NCBI GenBank assembly: GCA_012840725.1
Contig: DURQ01000012.1
Span: 1-64,000 of the forward strand
DNA: 64,000 bases
Direction of reading: 5' to 3'
Source: Bacillota bacterium
GTDB lineage: Bacteria; Bacillota; Limnochordia; Darwinibacteriales; Darwinibacteriaceae
Positions 32,528 through 39,867 of the stretch are shown here, in pieces. A model generated the notes under the pieces. The model worked only from the letters and a program-made list of their open reading frames with translations. It was not told where the DNA came from and did no database searches. Within the stretch, counting starts at the first letter, position 1; each line of letters begins with the position of its first letter. The translations under genes were made by a program, and so were the position numbers.

Positions 32528-33962
32528 TCAACCCACGTCCTTTTCTCATCCCAAATCGCTTCCCATCGCCAACAGCTTCAATCTTGTTCAGATCGGGAAT
32601 TTGCCCCAGCACTGGAAGCCCCAGAACCTTCTCCACATCTTCCTTGCTCTTGATGGTGTTGTCCATAAATTCAAGCAGGAAGGCCAAGCCCACACCCAGG
32701 AACATGCCCAGCACGCCCCCGATGGCTATGTTCAGCTTCACTCTGGGTTTCACGGGTTTGCCGGGCACCACTGCCGGATCAATTACCCGCACGTCTGCCG
32801 TTTCCATCGCTTCCGAGATCCGCGCTTCCTCACGCCTGGTGCGCAGAAGGACATAGAGCTCTTCGAGAACCTTGGCATCCCGCTGCAGGCGGGCAAGCTC
32901 CAGTTCCTGAGCGGGCAGGTGGCTGAGGTCCCGCTCCCTCTCCTCGATGACAGAGGTGAGGGCGGCCTCTTTGGCAGCCAATGCGTTGGCTTCAACTTCC
33001 AGGTTGATCAGGGTACCGTACAGCTGCTGGTAGATGGTGTTCAGGGTTCTCGTCTCAGTCCCCACAACCCGCTCTACTTCCGCAGCCAGCTTCTGCCGCA
33101 CATCTTCGATCTCAGCCTGCAGGGCCAGGATCTCCGGGTGGCGGTCAGTGTATTTTTCCCTGGCACTCGACAGCCGGATCTCGAGATCCGCCAAGCGGGT
33201 GCGGTACTCGGTCACAAAACGGTTATCAGCAATGGTAGTGGAAGAAATGAGAGTTTCATCCTGCTCGGCCAAACTGGCCCGAACCTGCTTGATCCGTTCC
33301 TGGATCTCCTCCTTGGCTATGGCAAGCTCGGTGAGATTGGACTGCAGGGAAGCCAGCTGGCTGACGAGAGCCGTCGTCTCCTGGCTCGGAGCCAGCACAC
33401 CCTGCTCCTCCTTGTAGGCCTGCAGCCTCTCCTCCGCTGCGCGGAGGTCCTCCTCCACCTTCTGCAGCTGCGACTCAATAAACACCCGGGCCGCCCGGCG
33501 GTCATCCTGCCGGTAATCCAGGTTCCAGTTGATAAACACATCGGCCAGAGTATTGACCACCGCTTGGGCAAGCTCAGGTTCGGGGGACTGCATGGAGATC
33601 TTCAGGACATCGCTTCCCTGGACCGTCTGGATGGTGATCGCCTTCTCGAGCATGCCATGGGTGAGGTCGTCCCGCCCGAGCCTCTGCACCACCTGTTCCA
33701 GGATGGTCCGGCTCTTCATGATCTGCATGTAATTCTGGGCCGTGTTCTTGCCCACGGTCGTTATCCCGTCAAAGAGTATGGCCTCCACACCCGAACCAGC
33801 TTCCCGCACCATCATAGTCGTAAATGCTTCATAGATGGGTGTGGCCATCAGACTGTAGACGGTGACTCCTGCAACTGTAAGTATGAAGACTGCGACAATA
33901 AGGGCGCGTTTCTTGACTATTATCTCCCAGTATTCTCGCAGATCCATTTCTTCCATTTCCAT
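32520..33962 (-). CDS. Wzz/CapA-like polysaccharide co-polymerase
   Basis: The 480-residue protein has one transmembrane helix at each end (about 18-42 and 425-447) and a long periplasmic coiled coil between them (about 165-390), as in Wzz-type proteins with extended ectodomains. The N-terminal Wzz domain reads MEMEEMDLREYWEIIVKKRA. The Pro-rich element VVPGKPVKPRVKLN precedes the second helix. Together with the kinase it should set chain length and activate export. ATG 33962 has GGGAGC upstream; GTG codons at 33974 and 33971 are alternatives. Confidence 0.92.
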   Translation of the reverse strand: MEMEEMDLREYWEIIVKKRALIVAVFILTVAGVTVYSLMATPIYEAFTTMMVREAGSGVEAILFDGITTVGKNTAQNYMQIMKSRTILEQVVQRLGRDDLTHGMLEKAITIQTVQGSDVLKISMQSPEPELAQAVVNTLADVFINWNLDYRQDDRRAARVFIESQLQKVEEDLRAAEERLQAYKEEQGVLAPSQETTALVSQLASLQSNLTELAIAKEEIQERIKQVRASLAEQDETLISSTTIADNRFVTEYRTRLADLEIRLSSAREKYTDRHPEILALQAEIEDVRQKLAAEVERVVGTETRTLNTIYQQLYGTLINLEVEANALAAKEAALTSVIEERERDLSHLPAQELELARLQRDAKVLEELYVLLRTRREEARISEAMETADVRVIDPAVVPGKPVKPRVKLNIAIGGVLGMFLGVGLAFLLEFMDNTIKSKEDVEKVLGLPVLGQIPDLNKIEAVGDGKRFGMRKGRGLSA

Positions 33963-33974
33963 TGCTCCCACCAC

Positions 33975-36917
33975 CTACCTGTCAAAGATGTTGAATATTG
34001 CGCTCTTGAAGGAACTGATTGCGCCGACAAAGCCGAAGATCTTGGTCCAATCAGGTTTCTTCGTCTCTGGCACGTAGATGATATCGCCTGGGCGGAGCAG
34101 AGGATTCTCCTGCGCATCGCCTGTGAACAGCACCTTATCCTGTCCCATGGGGACCTGTTCCGACTCGCCAAGCGTTCCGTCGCGGTAGATACCCACATTC
34201 TCCAAAGCAGCCCGATCCTGAGGCCCGCCGGCCAGGGCAATGGCATCCATCAGCCTTGCCCCCGCCGGGAGGTTATACGCTCCGGGGTTCTTGACCATGC
34301 CAAGAACCAGGATCTGGCGGCGCACCGCCGGCACGTAGACAACATCTCCGCCGGAAAGCGGGAGGTTGTGCGTGCTCTGTGCGCCCATCAGTTCGGCATA
34401 GGTCACCTGCCAGACCTGCTCCCCATCATCGGACTGTCTCGTGATCACTACCTGCTCAGTACCGATGTTGGACTGGAGGCCGCCTGCTTCCGCCAGGATG
34501 TCAAGGAGCTTGCCTTCGGGCGGAAGCGTGTATGTTCCGGCGCGCACCACATCTCCAAATACGAGCACCTTGTTGTTCAGCTTCGGCACGGTGATGACCT
34601 CTCCGCCTGCCAGCTGGCGGGTGTAGTCGGATCCGGTGAGCACATCTAGGTTCACGGTCTCGGTGACCACGCCTTCAGCACCCTCCAAGGCCACGACCAC
34701 CTTGGTGGGATCGGCATCGGTGGTAAAGCCTCCCGCACGCCCGATCAGATCAAGGTAAGTATCGCCTGGGCGGAAGGTGTAGTAGCCGGGGCTGCGCACC
34801 TGGCCCAAGACCAGGGCGTTGAGGGTGCTGCGGGGCACAACGATTACATCGCCATCTTCCAGGAGGCGGTCAGATTCAACGTAGCGCTCTTCCCTAAGCC
34901 GGCTGAAGTCGATCATCTCTACAGCTGCGCCGTCTTCGGCCCGCTTTGTCACGGACACCCGGGCTTCATCCGCACTGTCCAGGAATCCTCCGGCAAGCAT
35001 TATGGCATCTAAGACGCTGTCACCGGCCTTAAACTGGTAGTATCCCGGGCGCTGCACCTCACCAAGGACTATAACCCCGCGGGTGGCCTTCGGCACGATG
35101 ATCACATCGCCATCCTCAAGCGGACGGTCACCCTGTACAACCCGATCTTCCTTGAGGAGACTGAAGTCGATCATCTCGACCAGGGAACCATCTGCAGTCT
35201 GCCGGGTCAGGGAGACACCTGCCTCATCGGCACTCTCCAAAAAGCCTCCCGCCAGCATGATCGCATCGAGAACCTGGTCGCCTTCCCTGAACTGATAGTA
35301 TCCGGGACGCTGCACTTCACCAAGGACGATCACTCCCCTGGTGGCGCGGGGCACGATGATCACATCTCCGCTCTGCAGGGGCAGGTTATCTGCCAGGAAA
35401 CGGTTGCTCATCAGGGCGGTAAAGTCAATCGTCCTGACATCGACGCCCTCTGCTGTCCGCCTGCTCAGGGAGACCTGCTCCTCCCAAGCCTCATCGGTCA
35501 GCCCGCCGGCCAGGCCGATTGCGTCGAGGAGCCGGTCGCCCCGCTTGAACTGGTAAGAACCGGGCCTGGCCACTTCTCCCAAGACCAGCACCTGCCTGCT
35601 GCCTTCTCCTATGTAGAGCACATCACCGGGAAGCACCTTCTCGTTCTGGAGGCCCAAACGCTCCAGGGCCCCGAGATCGATGGTCCGGGCTGCGCCTTCG
35701 CGGATCAGAGTAAGTTCTTCGCCGGCCCGATCGGTGGTCCCGCCGGCAGCGGCAATGAGATCGAGAATACGGGTCTGTTCCCGCACCGTAAAGGAGCCTG
35801 GGCTGCGGACTTCACCGAGGACCAGCGCATTCTGGTAACCCTCAGGCACGAAGATCAAGTCGTCGGGCTTGACCACGGGGTTATCCGCGCCGCCCTTGCC
35901 GCTGAGTGCGGGCAGGATGTCAGCCACGATAATCTCCTGCTCCTGGCCGCGGCGGGTGATCGATACCGCCGATGGATCGCCGCTGGCCAGCACTCCGCCG
36001 GCCTTGGCGATGATTTCAAGAAGTCGGGTTTCACTCTGCAGCTGGTATATGCCTGGGCTGCGCACCGCACCCAGCACCATGACCTGCTGCTTCTTGGGGA
36101 CAAAGACCACATCGTTGGGTTTCAAGACCAGGGTACTGCCCCGTCCGCCCAGCAGCTCCTGGACGTTAACTACCTGCTCCACCGTTTCGCCGCCGGTCTG
36201 GCTGGTCACCACGACCCGCTCCAGGTCTGCACTGTCTAGGGCTCCACCGGCCATGGCCAGCAGTTCCAGGATATCCATATCCCGGCTCAGGGAATAGCTC
36301 GCCGGTTCGCGCACTTCCCCGAAGATCGCTACAGTGCCCGCGCGCGGGACGTAGACCATATCGCCGCTCTCGATGAGGGGATTGGCTGTAAGATCGCCAG
36401 CGGTCAAAAAGCTGTTCACGTCCACCTGAAGCACTTCGCTCCGTTCCACGCCGCCTTCATCAAGCACATAGCGGGTTACCGTGACGCTGCTGAGGTCAGC
36501 GGTGGCGTTGGGGCCTCCCGCCAGGGCCAGTACGTCTGCCAAACGCGCCCCGGCCTTCAGCTGGTAGTAACCTGATTGCTTCACTTCACCCAGCACCTGC
36601 ACGTGCAGCGTGCGAAACTGGGTTACAAGCACAGTGACCTGTGGTTTGACGATGAACTCAGACAGGAGGGTCTGCAGCTCTGCAGCTACTTGAGGCGGGG
36701 TCTTGTCCACTGCCCAGAGGTCTCCCACGAGAGGAAAGGTAAGGTAGCCATCTGGCCTGACGGCAACCTCTGTGGTCAGATCGGAATGCCCCCAGACTGA
36801 AATGCGAAGAACATCGCCCACACCGAGCGTGTACTCGCTGGCCGCGACGGGAGTGACGAAAGTCACTAACGTCAGCAGGACCAAGGCAGAAACAAGACTT
36901 GTCCCCAACTTCTTCAT
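33975..36917 (-). CDS. polysaccharide export protein with ten SLBB repeats (Wza-like)
   Basis: This 980-residue secreted protein has a signal peptide (1-26), a Poly_export domain (about 28-105, YTLGVGDVLRISVWGHSDLT) and ten SLBB domains in tandem (about 108-945). Each repeat begins with a strand such as VIVLGEVQRPGYYQF and ends in LDAIMLAGG or a close variant. The C terminus, DWTKIFGFVGAISSFKSAIF, is an amphipathic helix like the one that crosses the outer membrane in Wza. Wza itself has two or three SLBB domains, so this form is far larger. There is no lipobox. It heads the Wzz, kinase and phosphatase genes. Confidence 0.92.
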   Translation of the reverse strand: MKKLGTSLVSALVLLTLVTFVTPVAASEYTLGVGDVLRISVWGHSDLTTEVAVRPDGYLTFPLVGDLWAVDKTPPQVAAELQTLLSEFIVKPQVTVLVTQFRTLHVQVLGEVKQSGYYQLKAGARLADVLALAGGPNATADLSSVTVTRYVLDEGGVERSEVLQVDVNSFLTAGDLTANPLIESGDMVYVPRAGTVAIFGEVREPASYSLSRDMDILELLAMAGGALDSADLERVVVTSQTGGETVEQVVNVQELLGGRGSTLVLKPNDVVFVPKKQQVMVLGAVRSPGIYQLQSETRLLEIIAKAGGVLASGDPSAVSITRRGQEQEIIVADILPALSGKGGADNPVVKPDDLIFVPEGYQNALVLGEVRSPGSFTVREQTRILDLIAAAGGTTDRAGEELTLIREGAARTIDLGALERLGLQNEKVLPGDVLYIGEGSRQVLVLGEVARPGSYQFKRGDRLLDAIGLAGGLTDEAWEEQVSLSRRTAEGVDVRTIDFTALMSNRFLADNLPLQSGDVIIVPRATRGVIVLGEVQRPGYYQFREGDQVLDAIMLAGGFLESADEAGVSLTRQTADGSLVEMIDFSLLKEDRVVQGDRPLEDGDVIIVPKATRGVIVLGEVQRPGYYQFKAGDSVLDAIMLAGGFLDSADEARVSVTKRAEDGAAVEMIDFSRLREERYVESDRLLEDGDVIVVPRSTLNALVLGQVRSPGYYTFRPGDTYLDLIGRAGGFTTDADPTKVVVALEGAEGVVTETVNLDVLTGSDYTRQLAGGEVITVPKLNNKVLVFGDVVRAGTYTLPPEGKLLDILAEAGGLQSNIGTEQVVITRQSDDGEQVWQVTYAELMGAQSTHNLPLSGGDVVYVPAVRRQILVLGMVKNPGAYNLPAGARLMDAIALAGGPQDRAALENVGIYRDGTLGESEQVPMGQDKVLFTGDAQENPLLRPGDIIYVPETKKPDWTKIFGFVGAISSFKSAIFNIFDR

Positions 36918-36959
36918 GTTAGCGCCACCTCAGATCCCCAAGAGTTAAAGGCAATCACA

Positions 36960-36997
36960 AAACGAGAACCGTGGAACCATCACGGGCCGCGGTTCTC
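36960..36997 (-). terminator. weak terminator or attenuator before the SLBB gene
   Basis: GAGAACCG (36964-36971) pairs with CGGTTCTC (36990-36997). On the minus strand it is followed by GTTTTG, a short T run. It may reduce read-through from the two upstream genes into the export genes. Confidence 0.5.
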
Positions 36998-37020
36998 CAA
37001 AGCCCCACGCAGGTATAGTT

Positions 37021-37950
37021 CTACTGGACGAGCGCAGGCCTAAAATAGAAGCCCAGTACAGGCGCGGAACGCTCGGTTTCTACGTAGAACTGAGTGTTGG
37101 CTTCGATCTGCACGTCCTTACCCTTAACGAAATAACCACCCACAAGCCCGACCGGCCCCAAGAGGATGATCCCGGCCATGCTGGCACCGGCGGCCAGTTC
37201 GAGGGAGCGGTTCTTTTCCGTGGCCCGTTCATCGACTTTCAGGCGGATGGAGGTTCCGTCCAAGGCCTGAACAGAGCCGAAATCCACGAGTACGCGCCCA
37301 TCCTTGCCCAGGCGCCCCGCGGCCGTGACTTCGGTCACTGTAGCGGTGCTCTTCGTGCCGGCAGGGATGACAACCCGTCCATCCACCATGACGTCTTCCG
37401 TCACCCTGAACTCCACCCGGTCGCCCACATCGGCCGTAGCCGAGTCAATAGTCTTCTCCAGGGCGATTTTCACCAGAGTCTGGGCAGGCAGCGTAACCTG
37501 TTTCACATCAAGTTTGGTGGTACCCCAGATATCCATCATGAGGTTCTCCGCCCGCTGAGAGATGTTCCCAGGCTGCTCAGCCCCGTAGAGCACGATCTCC
37601 AGCCCCTGAAGCCTCTCCAGGAGGGGCTTGTTCCCGGACAGGGTCGCAGAAAAGCCCCACTCGGCAAGGTTCAACTGCAGATGAAGACCGCCATCGCCAT
37701 CGTTGTTCTGAAGGAATGTGAGCATGCGGTCGATGCGCACCAAGACTGCGCCTTCTTGAGTCTGACCGTAAATATCCAGCTCCACCCGCTCGATGCGCTG
37801 GAGCAGAGCCCCTGTTTGAGCTTGTCCATAGAGAAGCTCTTCCACCATCTCTAATGACCGCAGTGGCGTGACATTAGCCGCCATGGTAGAGGGAACAAAT
37901 ACTGACGATAAGAGCAGTGTTAGGGTCATCAGGGCGATGCATTTCCTCAA
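37021..37950 (-). CDS. secreted protein with YGQxQxG repeats
   Basis: The 309-residue product has a signal peptide (1-24, ending STMAA). Residues 30-140 contain three or four copies of a roughly 28-residue helical motif (EELLYGQAQTGALLQRIERV, ELDIYGQTQEGAVLVRIDRM, GLEIVLYGAEQPGNISQRAE). The second half is beta-rich (VGDRVEFRVTEDVMVDGRVV, then IPAGTKSTATVTEV) and ends in a hydrophobic glycine-rich stretch (AAGASMAGIILLGPVGLVGG). I know no family name. It lies between an outer-membrane barrel gene and the SLBB gene, so an envelope role in polysaccharide export is likely but unproven. Confidence 0.6.
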   Translation of the reverse strand: MRKCIALMTLTLLLSSVFVPSTMAANVTPLRSLEMVEELLYGQAQTGALLQRIERVELDIYGQTQEGAVLVRIDRMLTFLQNNDGDGGLHLQLNLAEWGFSATLSGNKPLLERLQGLEIVLYGAEQPGNISQRAENLMMDIWGTTKLDVKQVTLPAQTLVKIALEKTIDSATADVGDRVEFRVTEDVMVDGRVVIPAGTKSTATVTEVTAAGRLGKDGRVLVDFGSVQALDGTSIRLKVDERATEKNRSLELAAGASMAGIILLGPVGLVGGYFVKGKDVQIEANTQFYVETERSAPVLGFYFRPALVQ

Positions 37951-37969
37951 GGCTATCCCTCCGTATTAT

Positions 37970-39238
37970 CTAAAACTTGATCGAAAAAGCCGCCTCAGCT
38001 TCGGCCCCGAAATCCCGCTCCATGCTGCTGAAGTCGATCAGGCGGTAGTTAAAGTGCAGAGAACTGTCGTTAAACAACTGGTAGCTGAGTCCCAACTCAG
38101 CGACATTGCGCGTCGTCTTAGATTCACCGCCCGCGGGACCAAGTCCTCCCAGTTCAGAAAGATTCCATTCCTGGGTCATGCCCAACCGCACCTGGCCTCG
38201 GTTCATGGGCACGGTCAGCTCGACTGATGTCACCAGCGGCGCGCCGCTCTCATCTGCCGCTCCGTCCTGGAGCCTTTCCCGCAGTTTGTAGCCTGCGCTG
38301 AGGGTAAACAGATTAGCCCAGTCCCAGGCCAGGTCCAGCGATGTACTGGCCGCTTTCGGAACGAGCTGCGGATCAACCGCGAGATCAACCGCCGTCTGCA
38401 GCGAAACATCGCCCACCTTAAGCGATAGGCCGTAGCCCGCGCTTCCATCAGACTCTAAGTTCTGCCAGGAAGGGGTGTTAGACGGATATGCCCGTAGGGC
38501 ACCATTCAGCACGAGGCTGCCGATCTGGATCGGAGCCTGGGGTTCTTGAGCAGCGGTTTCCTCTGCCACAAGGCTTTGGGCAGGAGGAAGCAGACGGACG
38601 GACGAGGATAACTGTCCGGTCCACAGGCTGCGCACCTCCTGGGCTGAGTCACTTGGTGTCGGTTCCAAAACTTCCTCAACCGGAGCCGGAGCAGACAGAG
38701 CCCCAGTCTCAACTCTTCGGGCAGCAGCCAAGGCCTGTTCCGAATACACCAAAGGACGGCTGGTAAGAGACAGCCCGCGCTCCCGCGCGAGGTTTTGAGC
38801 CAAGAGGAGGTTGAAGTCCTGAACGTCAAAACCGAGCACCTCAAGCTCGGTACGGAATTCTAGGACTAGGCTGTATAGAGTTTCCACCTCGTTGACCGTA
38901 AAGGCCTTTTCGGGTTCCACCCGTTGGTTGTAAGTGAAGATCATGTCATCCAAGTAAACAGTGCGGCTGACGCCGAAACGGCGCGAATCCAGGCGATCCT
39001 CACCGCTGATGTGCTGGAGAAGCCGAGCCAGAAGAAGCGCCTCCTGACTGCGGTTCGGATCCTCGGGCACGGCGAAGCCTGGGATATCGCGGCTTTGGCC
39101 CAGCGCCCTGATGGCGTCACTGATCCAGCTTCCCCCTGAAGGCGTACTCGTCAAGGAAGAGCCGGCCCAGGCAGGCACGCTGAAACAGGCCCCCATAAGG
39201 ACCACCAGGAACAACAACCACACTGCTCTGTTCCGCAC
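37970..39238 (-). CDS. outer-membrane beta-barrel protein of the exopolysaccharide operon
   Basis: The 422-residue protein has a signal peptide (1-25, ending VPAWA), a helical N-terminal region (30-180), a Pro/Glu-rich linker, and a C-terminal half made of about ten alternating amphipathic strands (GYGLSLKVGDVSLQTAVDLA to AEAEAAFSIKF). The final Phe and the strand pattern match the BAM recognition signal of outer-membrane proteins. GTG 39238 follows GGGAGGGAG. It may anchor or open the outer-membrane end of the export path; this is inferred from its neighbours. Confidence 0.72.
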   Translation of the reverse strand: MRNRAVWLLFLVVLMGACFSVPAWAGSSLTSTPSGGSWISDAIRALGQSRDIPGFAVPEDPNRSQEALLLARLLQHISGEDRLDSRRFGVSRTVYLDDMIFTYNQRVEPEKAFTVNEVETLYSLVLEFRTELEVLGFDVQDFNLLLAQNLARERGLSLTSRPLVYSEQALAAARRVETGALSAPAPVEEVLEPTPSDSAQEVRSLWTGQLSSSVRLLPPAQSLVAEETAAQEPQAPIQIGSLVLNGALRAYPSNTPSWQNLESDGSAGYGLSLKVGDVSLQTAVDLAVDPQLVPKAASTSLDLAWDWANLFTLSAGYKLRERLQDGAADESGAPLVTSVELTVPMNRGQVRLGMTQEWNLSELGGLGPAGGESKTTRNVAELGLSYQLFNDSSLHFNYRLIDFSSMERDFGAEAEAAFSIKF

Positions 39239-39322
39239 AGCTCTCCCTCCCTTCTACCTTTCTGCCAAAATGGGGATAATCCGGTATTTCTCCAAAAACC
39301 GCCGAAAACCTTCCGGTTCCAC

Positions 39323-39748
39323 CTATTTTCCAATAGATGGCTGGCCGTCGCTCAGACGAGCTTGAGAGCGCAGAAAACGGCGTGCCAAAATGACGGCAAC
39401 ATAGTCATCATAGGGCTCCGGCGGGACCTGCATGCTCACCGGCAGCAGCCGCCGCCATCCCCGGGGCGGATGGTCAACCCAGTAGAGCTTGCGGGCCTCC
39501 TCCGACGAAAACCGTTCGTCGATAGTGGCGGCTGGTACATCGGGCAGGCTTCTCCTGACCTCTTTTACCACCGCCCCAGATCCCGTTCCATCTCCTATTA
39601 TAATCTGTTCTACCCGAAATTGGTGAACCCAATTCGCTGCCGTTTCCAAGAAATCTGCACGCGGCACAACCTTTTTGGCCAGGACCCGTCCTTCCCGTAC
39701 CACAGCCAATCCGCATTTATCGCTGCCTGGATCAATGCCTAAGACGAC
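39323..39748 (-). CDS. RuvX/YqgF-like RNase H-fold nuclease
   Basis: The 141-residue protein starts MVVLGIDPGSDKCGLAVV, the beta strand with the first catalytic Asp of the RuvC/YqgF fold. Further Asp and Glu lie in IIIGDGTGSGAVV and ATIDERFSSEEARKLY, and DDYVAVILARRFL closes the active site. YqgF orthologues process the 5' end of 16S rRNA; this copy may instead be a divergent RuvC-like protein. ATG 39748 follows GGTGGTGAC, and the frame upstream is open to 39775. Confidence 0.75.
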   Translation of the reverse strand, partial: VVLGIDPGSDKCGLAVVREGRVLAKKVVPRADFLETAANWVHQFRVEQIIIGDGTGSGAVVKEVRRSLPDVPAATIDERFSSEEARKLYWVDHPPRGWRRLLPVSMQVPPEPYDDYVAVILARRFLRSQARLSDGQPSIGK

Positions 39749-39805
39749 CATGTCACCACCACCCTGCACCCACACCCTTCGACTCGTACGCTGACCTTAT
39801 GAGGG

Positions 39806-39840
39806 TAAAAAAAGGCCCTCCCAAGAGGGGAGGACCTTTT
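39806..39840 (-). terminator. terminator of the OmpM-type gene
   Basis: AAAGGCCCTCCC, AAGA and GGGGAGGACCTTT form a 12-bp stem with one mismatch. On the minus strand it is followed by T7. It lies 28 bases after the stop. Confidence 0.88.
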
Positions 39841-39867
39841 GAGCAGTTGTGCTGTTCGAAGCTGGGC

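Noticed and set aside
32601-34649. 682-codon plus-strand frame opposite the Wzz-like and SLBB genes
   Set aside because: It is antisense to two well-supported genes, its composition is His/Gln/Leu-rich as expected for a shadow in GC-rich DNA, and it has no motif.
34960-35360. possible insertion or assembly duplication within the SLBB gene
   Set aside because: The two similar stretches are in frame, each encodes a full SLBB unit, and they differ at scattered positions, so tandem repeat expansion is more likely than an artefact.
37970-38045. possible relation of the last residues of the EPS barrel gene to a truncated gene end
   Set aside because: The frame ends in a terminal Phe with a complete last strand, so it appears intact.
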